64,000 nucleotides of DNA from Mesotaenium endlicherianum (Eukaryota; Streptophyta; Zygnematophyceae; Zygnematales; Mesotaeniaceae): assembly GCA_009602735.1 (NCBI GenBank), contig WELA01003891.1, forward strand, positions 384,119 through 448,118, written 5' to 3'. Positions 44,382-56,293 of this stretch are shown here, in pieces. Within the stretch, counting starts at the first letter, position 1. Each line of letters starts with the position of its first letter. Under the pieces are notes generated by a model, which saw only the letters and a list, made by a program, of their open reading frames with translations, was not told the DNA's origin and searched no databases. The position numbers were made by a program, and so were the translations under genes.

Positions 44382-47300
44382 ATGCCGTCCTTTCATAATG
44401 TACAAGCTGGCTACAACTTGCAAAATATGCAGAACCCCACATCGTCAAGGAACACGGGCATGGGGGTTCCTTCAAGTGCAGGCCAGCCGCAACCTGCTGG
44501 CAATCTTGCTCCTGGGAGATTTGCTACAAACCCCGGCAATTTGCCTCAGGTACATTTTGAAGTATTGGCTCTTCACATGTCTTGCAGCTGATCCTATAAC
44601 GAAGTTATTCATATAATACATTTTGAACAAGAAACTCCAGGGAGTCACAAGGGGCACCTGAATAAGGTCACAGTTGACTTCTCTGTTGGCAGATGTCACA
44701 TGCTGCTCTACATGGACACAACGTGATGAGTAATCGTGGAGGTCTGAATGTAGTAGGGAATCTACCATTTGGTGCCCCAGTCAATGGCATTGGAGCAGGA
44801 CCAGGGGGTAGTGTTCCTGGAGCAGGAACTTCAGTTGGCAACCCAAGAGGTGGTCTTGGGACTGGAATGGGGGCTGCTTCTCCACAAGTGGGAGGTCCAA
44901 CTGGGCGAATCGGTACCCCTGGCGGAGTGAATATGGGTGGACCTCCTGGCGGTGGAGGGCTCAGTGGCGCAGGTGGTGCAGGGAACTTGAACCGAAATAT
45001 TAGTGCAGGGGGAGGCGTGAACCTTGGAGCTCTAGGTAGTTCACGAGGGTTAGGAGCTGGAGGTTTAGGATCTCTTGGCAACAATGGTTATATTGGAGTA
45101 CAAGGGCCTGGACGGCCTGCAGGTATCGGCATGCTTCCGCAGGGTGTGAATATGCCCTCATCAACATATAATCCCTCAGGCGATTTATTGGCTATGATAA
45201 GTCGAGGTATGTCCACCCATTATCAAGGTGGTTGGGTCTAGTTGCCTTCACAAGTGGAATGTGACGTCTGGTTGCATGTGCTATGTGCTAAAATTTCAAG
45301 CCCTAAAGCACTACACTACTTACCCTGCAGTGCAAAAACTTTTACTTCTTTTTTCAGTTGGCAGGACTGACAGCAGCAATGTAAATCATGAGTACTTAAA
45401 GCATGCTAGAAGGAGGATGACTGCATGTCACATATGTTTCCTTGGAGGAAATAGAGGGCTTAGTCACTTTCTTCTGGCAGAAGGCGTGCTTCCATCTTTG
45501 CGGATACATTTCTTGACTCTGTGACTGGATACTGGTTTCATTCTGCAGGAACAACTGGTAATGTGCTGCTTGGAAACAACTTCTCTGCTGCTCCAGGTGG
45601 AAGTTTACAAGGCCAATCACCACCAGCCAGTGGACAACTAGGGCAAGCCACTCTGGGCCAAGAGGGAGGTAACCCTGAAGACCTTGCATTTGACATCAAC
45701 GAGTTTCCCACCTTGTCCGCCAGGCCTACGTCAGCATCTTCTAGTCTTCAGAGTGCTGCTGCTGCAGGTAGTGCACGCATCACATGTTCACATTCCTTGG
45801 CCTTCACCATACTCCTTGTATCGGCCACTCCAAATTCACCAGTTCCTGCCAATGTTTGCTAGCTAAAGGCTGGCACTTTGCTTATCAGACCTAGTTGCAA
45901 TGGCTGTGAATGCGCAGCTGCCTTGCGAAAAGGTGTGCCTGTGAACGCGCTCGTGCAGCAGAACTCTGAGTTCAGTATACAAAATGAAGATTTTCCTGCC
46001 CTTCCTGGATTCAAGGGTAAGTCTTCATAGTTGATTTAATCGTATTATCAGCATCTGGTGCAAGTACAATACATTATTTGATGGTGTATGGTGGATGTGA
46101 TCAATTTAAAACCTAAAAACTGGATACTAAAACTGAACGCAGACTACATCAGCGCCTGTCCTGCTATGTGCTCTTAGGGAACTGAGCTGTGGAGTTCTGT
46201 CTCTACTCTGCTGCTGGGGCGCACCAAAAGTTTACGCCATACTTTGGGCTTCGTATGTATTTTTTTCGCAGGCGGGTCTTGATCCTACTAAGTTGGGGTC
46301 TATGTAATTCCGCCTTGAATTAAATATATTTGGGAGACTGATGTTGTTGGATACAGACATTCTCCATAGAACCATTATCCCCAACCCCTATAAGCCAAGA
46401 GTTGGCTCTCAGACCCCAGTTCGGGAAGCCAACACCTGTTGCGATCTTTTTTGGGCGACTCCATATATGCTCCATGATGATCTACAGGTGCTTTGAAGTA
46501 TGCTCATTCCGGGCGAGGGAGAGAATGAGAGAGAGAGAGTCTCATGATGACATAGCTTTTCCTGGTCCTGCAGCTGGTGGAAATGGAGAGATAGGATCTG
46601 AGATGCAGCATCACAAAGAGCAGCACGAGAATGCGCTGGTTGCTGCCATGCAGTCCCAGCACTTTCAGGTGCCCTGCCCTCCCTGACCTACTCCAGTCAG
46701 GCTTGCCCCGCTGAGCTTCTTGGAAAGTGCTCACTTGAGGAGTATCGTAGCCCCCGTCAGCTTTCTTATGCAGCCTTCATGCAGCTGGTTGCGGTATTAC
46801 AGTCCCGCCAGCTTTGCCTTAAAACCTTCATGCAGATGATGTGGTCAGGCGAAGCAAGCTCTCTGCTGTCAGTTCTTCTTGTGACACTTTTGCCTCCGAC
46901 CAATGCATTCACCTGCTGTCATCACGGAAGGCAAATGGCTCTTGCGTGGCTTGCACGACCTTCACTCTGCTTGGAGGCTGCAATCCGACGTCTGAACAAG
47001 CTTCTCTTTGCGAATGCGTGCGTGCATGGGAGCAGGGCCAAGCGGGTCTGGCAGCCTTGAGGGGACTGGGGGCCGCGCCGGGGGGGCCAGGCCTGGGGCA
47101 GTACGAGCAGTTGATGTCGCAACAACATCAATTCCAACAGCAGCAGCAGCAGCAGAGCTTCCTCAGATTAGGTCAGCACCAGCAGCTCATAGGAGGAGGA
47201 GTAGGAGGAGGAGGAGGAGGAGGAGGCGGAGGAGGATTAGGAGGGGGGGTAGGGCCCAGCCAGCAGCTGCTGTCCAAGGATGCAGGGGTGGGGGTGNNNN

Positions 47301-49797
47301 NNNNNNNNNNNNNNNNNNNNNNNNNNNNNNNNNNNNNNNNNNNNNNNNNNNNNNNNNNNNNNNNNNNNNNNNNNNNNNNNNNNNNNNNNNNNNNNNNNNN
47401 NNNNNNNNNNNNNNNNNNNNNNNNNNNNNNNNNNNNNNNNNNNNNNNNNNNNNNNNNNNNNNNNNNNNNNNNNNNNNNNNNNNNNNNNNNNNNNNNNNNN
47501 NNNNNNNNNNNNNNNNNNNNNNNNNNNNNNNNNNNNNNNNNNNNNNNNNNNNNNNNNNNNGGGGTGGGGGTGGGAGCAGGGATGGGGGGGGCCCTCAAGG
47601 GCTCATCCTCGCAACCGCGGCCCTCGACGCCGCCCCACGATCACTTTGGCCTGCTGGGGCTGCTCAGTGTCATCCGCATGAGCGACCAGGACCTCACCAT
47701 GGTGGCCCTCGGGACGGACCTCACCACGCTTGGCCTGAACCTGAACTCGCGGGAAAACCTGTACAAAACGTTTGCGTCGCCCTGGGCCGACGGCCCCACC
47801 CGGGGAGAGCCCGACTTCACGCTCCCCCTGTGCTACATCCAGGCCGCTCCCCGGTTGCAGGTGCTCCCGCCGCTCTTTCGTGTAACCTGTCTACCTGATC
47901 GGTTGGTCTATTCACGACGAGCTTCCGTCGGCCTTCTCCCCTTCTGGTCCAACGTGTCCGGTCTCATTATAGGTCCACTGAAGTGTTCGCATGCGTTCCA
48001 GCTATGCTGGCCCTCAGAAGCGCAAACACAAGTTACCCCTAGCATACATCTGTCCGGCGGTCATGGAGGTTTGCCAGAGGTCCAGGTGGCTGGCTGGCCT
48101 TCCTTGCCTTTCTGGCTGGCCCTAGCTGCCCTAGCTGGCCTAGCTGGCCTAGCTGGCCCTAGGGTTCCACGTTAGGGCGCAGGCCAATATGAGGGCAGGC
48201 ACTATGGGGTTTTTGCTGCTCGACAGCCTGCTGTCTCGGCAGCTGCGCTTCGTGGCTGCAGATGTCAGCCCAATTGTTTCTGGTGGAGAGTGTCAAGTGG
48301 GTTCCCCGTCGTCTGTGGCGGCTTCCGGCTCGACTTGGTTCTCGGTTCGCTGTTGTTCTGGTTGTGGGTGGTGCTTTCCCCTTTGTGCATGCGTATGAAT
48401 TGTCTCAATGGGGAAAGACCTGCACGTTCGGCTGACGCTCTTGCTTTGGCTGGGGGGTATGGGTGTGGGCCTGGGTGGGGTGGGGTGGGGGTTTGACTGG
48501 GTTAACCTGTGCAGCCCGGATATTTTACAAAGTTCCAGCAGGACACCCTCTTCTACATCTTCTACAGGTACTTCTGGTCCACCGGTGGCAGTTCCGCTGC
48601 TGCAGTTTGCAAGCATGGCGGAAAAATGAATGAACGCACCCCAATCCTAATCCCTCTTCTCTTGCATGCTTTTTGGTCTGCATGAGCCTTTTGGCACTCT
48701 TGTGCTGTACATTCTTGCGTGATGATACCAAGCAGCTCTTTGTTCCTCTGTATATCCTTCTCTGTTGATGCTTGTGCTGCCTATCAGAATGCTTCTCTCT
48801 GTATTGAGCATTAAGAACCCTTGTTTTCACCTGTGGGCTCAAATATCCGTGGCATGTTGCTATTCAGGCATGGTCCTGATTGATCCTCACCTCAAGTCTA
48901 TGCATCCTCTTTCTTAAATGCAGCATGCCTAACGAGGAGGCGCAAGTATATGCTGCAGACGAGCTGTAAGTGCCTTAAGCAGCATTTTGTCCGCCCGTCG
49001 CTTGTAGCTGCCCTTTCGTCCCATGAAATTTTTTGTTCCTCCTTGAAGCTCAGACACATTTCGCTGGAAGCTTTGAGGAGGCTCGTCGGAGATGGAGAGC
49101 AGACTTGTAACGCCTTAGAATGGCCCTCCTCCAAGATACGCCGATGCGTGTCCTCTCTACCTGCTGGTCCATAGTGTAACTATTTTTTTTAGCATGCATG
49201 CTACTTTAAAGTATAAAAGCGAGCAGGACAAGTAGCTCGCTGGGCCAAAAAACTACCTGAGGTTGAGTGAGAGTATGTGGTGGTCAGCACCACGGGAGGA
49301 GCCGTGAGATTTGCAAGATGTTGCAGATTGCAACAGAAGAGTTCCATGTCCCATATTCCGCTCGTGACGTGCTCTTTTGTCCTTGCAGATGTCAAAGAGG
49401 GTGGTTTTACCACAAGGAGCACCAGATGTGGTTTACCCGGGTGCCCAGTACCGAGCCTCAGGTTAAGACAGCAGCTTATGAGAGGGGATCGTATTACTTC
49501 TTTGACCCCACTGTGTGGGAGACAGGGCGTAAGGTACGTCCTTGCAGCGTCTCTCCTCTTCCTAAATCTCGGTGCATGTTTAGATTATGCAGTCAGTGAC
49601 TGGTTTCATGTTGTGCTAAAGGTGGACGGCACAGACATCTTGTCTTCGTCCCCTGAACACAAATTGCAGACAAGTGAAAAATCCACATGTTCTGACATAA
49701 TACTTGTTAATGTCTGTCGTTTTTTGGCCAGGACAACTTTGTTGTACAATACGAGCTCTTAGAAGCAAGACCTCAGGTTCCTCCCCCACCTCGATAG
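44382..49797 (+). CDS. NOT2: NOT2 subunit of the CCR4-NOT complex (VIP2-like)
   Basis: NOT2 is a scaffold of the CCR4-NOT complex, which shortens mRNA poly(A) tails and affects transcription. Exons seen: 44382-44549, 44693-45206, 45549-45767, 45918-46016, 46574-46668, 47036-47860, 48515-48567, 48924-48965, 49389-49533, 49732-49797, all with GT/AG borders. They sum to 742 codons in frame. The N-terminal half is Gly/Ser/Asn-rich with plant-type segments (NRGGLNVVGN, QNSEFSIQNEDFPALPG). Exon six (47036) has a Gln run, a Gly run and an N gap of 264 bases. The NOT box (about residues 565-738) reads HFGLLGLL, LNLNSRENLYKTFASPW, RGWFYHKEH.MWFTR and YERGSYYFFDP. The first exon starts after an AG, and GGAAATATG is in frame, so the true start may lie upstream. 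Confidence 0.93.
47194..47296 (+). repeat. G-rich low-complexity tract before N gap
   Basis: GGA and GGT triplets code a Gly run in NOT2, ending in GGGGTGGGGGTG. The same GGGGTGGGGGTG resumes after the gap at 47561. Confidence 0.85.
47297..47560. other. Assembly gap, 264 N
   Basis: An unresolved run inside a NOT2 exon between matching G-rich flanks. 264 is a multiple of three, so the annotated frame crosses it, but the true length is unknown. Confidence 0.98.
48108..48166 (+). repeat. Short tandem repeat in NOT2 intron
   Basis: About five units of CTAGCTGGC(C) in a row, within the 47861-48514 intron. Confidence 0.75.
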
Positions 49798-51866
49798 TAG
49801 GTGGTGTACAGAGGTTATACAAGAAAGGTGGAGCTTTTGCTGTGAGCTCTGGATGCAAATATGCCACATGTGAATATAATCTTCTTCGTGGCCATGTGCA
49901 AGCCCAATGTTTGATGTGGGAGCTCTGCTTTTTCAACGTTAATTTCTTGGAGAACGCATGTGCTGTTGCATGAATCAGACTGCGATGGAATCCAGGCACC
50001 ACTGCCAATCTCCACAATATCTTTGAGAATTGATAGGAGGGATCACAAACTTTGGTCAGTTTCATTGAATATTAGTGAATGCCAGCTTCAGAAAAGCGCT
50101 GAGGAATTGTAACCCACATAATTGAGAATTATGAGGTCAGATCTCTGCGGTACGCAATGCTACTGAAAGAGACCCAACCGTCAGGTCAAGCAATATGTCT
50201 CATTAAACACATATTTCAGCGAAATAACATTCACAGAGGCCACCAAGATACTACAAAATCGTGAATGTACAAGCTCCTGCAAAAACAATGTTGGTAGAGA
50301 CCCATTTGACAGTGTAGAAATACCTCCTGTAGATGAAATGCTGTCCAAGACAAAGAATGAAATCAACTATATATAATCTGCTGATCCTTGTCTTTGCACC
50401 AGTAAGCGACTCTTTGACCTCTAAAGACATAGGGAGACTTGCCCCAAGCCCTGACAACCTAGTAAACCTAGACCCTATACGACAGACAACTAATCTCATC
50501 ATGCCTGGACAAAACGCCATTGGCCAGCATGCCACTCTGGAGCTCAGGAATACCAGACCAGACTGCTACGTTTTCTTAGCAAAACAAATATGTCTTGCAC
50601 CTCACTCAATCCTTGACTTAGAGAGGGCCTGGTCCACTCCGGCCCACTCGGCTAGACGCGACTGACACTGACACTGACAGACACGGACATGGAAAAATCT
50701 GAGCGACTCTAGTAGCTTACGATGCAAGCTAGCGCATGCGGCGAGGAGCCAATCATGCATGCACACTTGGACCAGACTGACACTAGCAAACACGACACGC
50801 TTTAGGAGCCTGAGATGTGGACTCCTTAGCTCGCTCACACCGACTCCAAGTGGCTCCGGATTGCAAAGCTTGCCTCGCCAGGCGCGCTTGCAGGGAAGTA
50901 AGAACCTGCCAAAGAATGCCACGATATGTCAAAACTTGTGTTCGCACTTCACAAACCCACCTATTCCTCCAGTGATGAACTCTCTTGTGCATTATAGCTA
51001 TGGCCACCCAGATACTGCTTGAGGCTGAAAGGTGGCAAGTAGGGATCTACTTGGCTTCCCCCACGCCAAGCAAATTTGTCAAGTAGTGTAGGTGCATGTG
51101 TACACATGCATGATGACACATGACGCTAATTCAAGACTGCAGAAAGTGAATCTTTGCCACCCCCACACAACACTCACGATAACTCCCTCCTCCCCCACCT
51201 CCAATGGCAGCCCCGACTGAAACCAGGAAATGCAGCCCATTCTGAGAAAACTACATGATTTTACAATGTTGAGAACTGCAGGTTAGAGCTATGCCACAGC
51301 TGCCTTATCACAAAGTTTCGCCCCCAGATGCATGCCTGTATTGGTAAATGCATGACAATCAAACAGCTCCATTTAGAGGCAACTAGCACCCCACAACTGT
51401 ACACACTCAGCCAGCAGCCTCCAATCCCCAGCCCCCCCCCCGCCTCACACCCCTTTCCCCCCCGCCCATACTACTACTCCTCCATCTGGATCTGAAAAAG
51501 CACCATCAACTCTCCCACTCCATCCTGAGCACCGCACCCCGCTTGTGCAACTGCCTAATATGTGTCACACCAAGCTGCTTCTGGTGCATATTCTTACTAC
51601 AGTTTTCTCGTAAGTTCAGATGACTTGCTCTTGCTTCATGAGGCTTTCAGAAAATAGAAGGTACCTTGTGCAACTACAAGAAGATACTGCAGAGCCCCCC
51701 CAAAGCCTCCAGTGCACAATGGCAGCATACTGATCAACAACAAAGGCCTCTATATGCAAATGTCACTAAGTGTCTTTCCTGTTCTGGTCAACCTTTGAAG
51801 GAGGCAATCGTGATGCATTTCCTGTTTCGATTGACCTTTGAAGGGGGCGGGCCTAACTCTCACCAT
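49798..51866. other. Convergent intergenic region NOT2 / importin alpha
   Basis: About 2.1 kb between the two stop codons. It must hold both 3' untranslated regions. I see only short chance ORFs, a small TGACAC repeat (50662-50680) and a C-rich stretch (51430-51470). Confidence 0.6.
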
Positions 51867-54800
51867 TTAGCCGAAGTTGAAGCCGCCAGATGGCATCATG
51901 GGCTGAGCATTTTCCCCAAACGAGTACGTCTGCTGGTTGGCGTCCACTTGCGGGGCCAGCGGCTGCTCCTCCTCGTCCTCGAGACCAAAGTACGTCTCCA
52001 AGATTTTCACAGCCTTCTCGTAGATGTCGTTGTTCTGGTGGGTCTGCAGGTTCTCAATCTTCTCCAGGCCCTCTGCCTCGTCAATGTACTGCGCGTACAG
52101 GTTGACGCCCCCGGTGGTGCCCATCTCTTTCTCCGTCTCACCCACCTTGAGTATGTTCTCCAGCCCCTCCAGGGCGACAGTCACAATCCTGGCATCGGGA
52201 GTCGTCAACAGGTCGCAGAGAGGCTTTATGCAGCCCTGTGACACCAAGTACCTGCGCCAGAAGAGGGAAGTCAGCATCCATGCTCCCTCTCACACCATCA
52301 AACTCATAAGCTCACAAATCCTAAGGCCCATATGCTTCTGCAAGGCAGAAGTCTAGCAGACACAGGAAACTCTCCCCACAACCTCACTCGTCAACACCAG
52401 TTGCACCCAGGGGTGCCTGTCTCAACATCCCAGACCTGAGTCATCTACATGCACTTCCAAATCCAAAGAGTGATGACCTACAGCCGACCACTACTTCTAA
52501 GATAAGTAGCTCCTACAGAGAGAGTGACATACTTGATCTGATCGTGTGTTCCGCCAGATGTTGCATTCGAGATGGCCCATGCAGCCTCCTTCTTGATGTC
52601 AAACTCAGCAGTGGATAACAACAGAACTAGAGGAGGAATAATGTTTGCATCGATGACAGCCTGCTCACAATATACCGCAGATTACGAGCATTTGAGGGTC
52701 AGGGGCAACGTCTAGACAGAGGAACAGTTGACCCTTGGATCACCGCATTTGGAGATAAGCCTGTGCCAAGTGAATCATATAAAAAGGGGGTGTCAAGGCC
52801 CCAAGTAAACCCGATGACAGTCTTGACTTTCCAACTTAAACCCATGTCACATGCAATCACTTCCACACTTGGTCAAAGTATCTCTTGTCATTTAGGGATA
52901 GCCCGAGGAAATCAAGCAGAAAGACATAGAGAAACCCCATCAAGCCAGACCTCAGCTCTGGCAGCAATCTCCTATCATGCCCTCAAACATGAGCACCTGC
53001 AGTATATTAAGGCCCGGAAGCAAAAATAGCTGAATTGATCGGGTGAGAATCAAAGCCAACACTTGGGAAGTTCTTGGATAAATAACATCTAAAAACCGAA
53101 GTGCTCACCTGGATCTGCTCCTTATTACCAGCTGTGATGTTTGATATCGTCCAGCAGGCTTCCTTCTTGATGCTCTTTTTGTGATTCTGAGTCAAAAGGG
53201 CAAGCAGGCAAGGTAGTGCCTGGTTGTTGATGATGATCTGCATCAACGTACGCAGTGTGCAGAACAACTCATCAGCTTTCAAATTAAGCGACAACCTTGA
53301 AGTCGCACAAAACTACAGCAACCGGACACAAGCCAGCACTGTCAGGAACAAGATAACCAATCAAGGTGGGAGATTGCCAGTACAGTCAAGACCCCCAAAC
53401 TTGCGCTGGCTACAGATCACCTGCAGCTTATTCTTATCGTGATGTACGTTGTGCCTAACCACCAATGGATGAAGCCGTACCTGAGTCTGAACATCATCCC
53501 CCGTTACGATGTTCCCGACAGTTCTGAGTGCAGGAATAAGGACACTCGGTGATGGATGCCTGCAGACCACAGACTCCCACAATTAATGAACATCTTGAAA
53601 CTCAACGACAACTCTACCCTACACCCATAAGTCCAACCCTTGCCTCCTACCCTGACGGCATGTGTCTGATACTTACAGCAACAGCTCCACAAGTCGTCTG
53701 CAAACATTAGCCTCAATCACAGCCTGTATCTTGTCATTGGTTCCATCCGAAAGGTATGACAGAGCCCAGCAGGCATCTGTGAGCACTTCCTCATCTGTTG
53801 AATGGATCAATCTCTCCAGTGCAGGCAGAGCAGGCTTAGACTGTCCCCACCCAACAAATGAGTGCCCAACCTTAGCCAGACATACAAACATAAATCAGGG
53901 TGTTGCACGTTGCCCTTCAAATACCTCAAATGCAATGCTGCTGATTATGTTCAAGAGTGATTATGAAAGGGATAATGTATGCAATGCAAAAATGTCACAC
54001 CTGCTCAAAAGGGGGCTGCGGTTTTCCTCTGCAGAAATTGGAAAGGGTCCATGTAGCATTCCTCAACATAGACAACTTTGAGTTCTCATTCAGCTGGGCC
54101 AGAAGTGGCATCAAAGCTCCATGGCTTAGAACCAAATCTCTGCACTTTGGCGAGTCACCAGCTATGTTGCCCAGGGCCCAGACAGCCTGCAACTTGCAAA
54201 CAGCGCAAGACAATGTTAGTTTGAAACCTTTGACAGATATTGCCTGATCCACCTAGCATCCACACATTGCAAAGCCTTGGACCCTTCTGTGCATCCCAGT
54301 AATTCTCACGAGGAACCATAGACCAGCTTCAACACTTGTGGCGAAGTGAAAGTTTAACAAATAATTGTAATCGAGCATGATCTCACCTGTTCCCTGACAT
54401 CATCGCTTGGCGAACCAAGAAGCTGGACAAATATGGGCACAGCGTGGTGCTCAATGACGACACGCGTATGCTCCGAAGTTCCTGATGCAATGTTGGTAAG
54501 AGCCCAAGCAGCCTCAAACTGCAACAGCCGCACGAGGAGATTTGTCAGGCTCTCTCACATGCTATGCGAAGAATCCAACATGTGCGCCCAAACTCAAACC
54601 TTAGAATCATTCCAAGTCATACCTGCAACTGGGGGAAGTCGTACTTCTGAAGAAATTGCACAAACCGTGGGACAACTCCAGCTTTAATAACCTCCTCAAT
54701 CGGGGGACTTCTCTCTGCACCAATGAGGAATACATAGTTATTACACAACCGCCACAGGTCATGTAACTTAGCAATCACTTTCTCGGCACCCAGTACCCAT

Positions 54801-55231
54801 CAACTATCATGCGGATTTTGTGACTAGCTTACCAATTGAAAGGAGCTTTCGAAATTGGGTGGTCGCTTCAAGTTGAAGCTGTGGCTCTTCAGACCATACC
54901 CCTTGCACCATCGCGGGTAAACTTTCCAACTGTAGCATGAAGAAAGAAGAACAAACCGTGTAAGATGATGCTCAGCCACAGGAAGACAAGTTGGTTGTGA
55001 TAGGTGCTACATGTCAAATACCTTCTTCTCCACAGTCGCTGCAGGTACTTTTGGCATATCAACTTGAGGCTGCATCCCTTCTCTCCGCTTCTTCAACAAA
55101 CTCTCCTCACGTTTGTTCTTTCGGATTTCTACCATATTATCCTCTCTCTTCCTCCTTGCCTCATCGGCATCTACTGCCTGCTTGTAAACCTTCCTGCGGG
55201 CCTCAGCCCGAGCAGTCGGGCGCAGCGACAT
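51867..55231 (-). CDS. IMPA: Importin alpha (nuclear import receptor)
   Basis: It binds nuclear localisation signals in the cytosol and carries cargo into the nucleus with importin beta. Exons on the minus strand: 55022-55231, 54833-54929, 54623-54714, 54387-54518, 54001-54186, 53677-53840, 53481-53559, 53109-53237, 52533-52660, 51867-52251; total 1602 bases, 533 residues, in frame. Residues 1-70 are the importin-beta-binding domain ([36 protein letters not shown]). Armadillo repeats follow with the W...N pairs that contact cargo ([54 protein letters not shown]). The C-terminal part has [27 protein letters not shown] and KILETYF. The length is normal for plant members. The start is fixed by the conserved MSLRP. 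It is divergent from the PPP4R1-like gene. Confidence 0.97.
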
Positions 55232-56293
55232 GGTTTCGGAAGAAGAAGGCTCTGCGGATTATGCAGAAACGTATGTCCTATATCAATTATACTGCTGTTA
55301 TTATTCGAATGTTGCAGATCAATGTCTTTCAGAGCTGCGAAGTATGGAGCCGCTCGCAAGCAGGGTCGTCCAACAATTTACAGCTGCTGGCATGCAAGTT
55401 TTCCCCGGGATGGTACACCACTCGCTCTACTGCCCGCTTATACAACATACCTCCATCGACACCAATGGGCACACACATGTCGCAATTCATACCTTTTTTG
55501 TCATCGACGGAGACCGACGGTTGGTAGCGAGCCCGACTTTAACATGTGTCCGAATCGTCGATGAGAATCATCTCCTAAGACCACCTTAGACTGCCTAGAT
55601 TTTTACAACGGATGCAAAAGAAGCATTTTATTCGTATATCCATATAGCCAGTATATACACGAATATATATATTTAAAACTAACAAGGTATATCAGTGTAC
55701 TGATCGTAAAGTCTAGATTAGCTACCTTCCGAGTCTCGACTGCCCGACGGCGACAACTGGGGACTCGGGACAGGGGAGGAGCGAGTTGTGGTAATAGGTG
55801 CACCTGGTTGCACCCACGAGCGACTGCCATCTGACACTAGCTATGGCGTACTATTAACTTGCTGATTACCCGCCAACCGGCTAGGCTACCGACCACGCAG
55901 GTTGCTGCGTAGATTTGCAGCGCACTGCAGCGCACTGCAGCGCACCGTGAAAAGTGATATGCTTTTACTTCGTGCACACAGAGACGAGAACTGTAATTAG
56001 CAACGTTGATATAAAACGATACAAACTTTTCATCTCACTGGCGTACGACTGTTCCCTATGGGTGCTTTGTGTCTCCAAGGAAGGGTAGCCTGGATGTAAG
56101 AATGCCCAGCCTGATATCAGATAAGTTGCAGCAACTTATGTGGGACAGTAACCCCCGTCAATCTTTTGCAGGACATTTGCGAGCGAATGGTCTCATTTTG
56201 ATTCGTTAGAAGGTCGGGCCCTTCGGGTCCGTTTTTCGCTAACGTTGAAAAGAAATCAAAAGCTTGCTCCGAGGTGGTCTAGAAACTTACGTT
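55232..56293. promoter_or_regulatory. Divergent promoter region, importin alpha / PPP4R1-like
   Basis: About 1.06 kb separates the two start codons, so both promoters and 5' leaders must lie here. An AT-rich stretch with TATATATATTTAAAA (55661-55677) is the only TATA-like sequence. A 10-mer tandem repeat lies at about 55917-55945. Short ORFs on both strands have no recognisable similarity. Confidence 0.6.
55917..55945 (+). repeat. Tandem CGCACTGCAG repeat
   Basis: Two full copies, with partial copies on each side (GCAG before, CGCAC after), in the shared promoter region. Confidence 0.85.

Noticed and set aside
46841-48175. Single 444-codon ORF across the N gap
   Set aside because: Only 47036-47860 is exon (NOT2). 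The parts on either side are intron translated by chance, and the N run contributes no evidence.
54991-55589. Plus-strand ORFs of 119-186 codons over the importin alpha start
   Set aside because: They overlap the first coding exon of importin alpha on the other strand, have no family resemblance and cross its splice donor.
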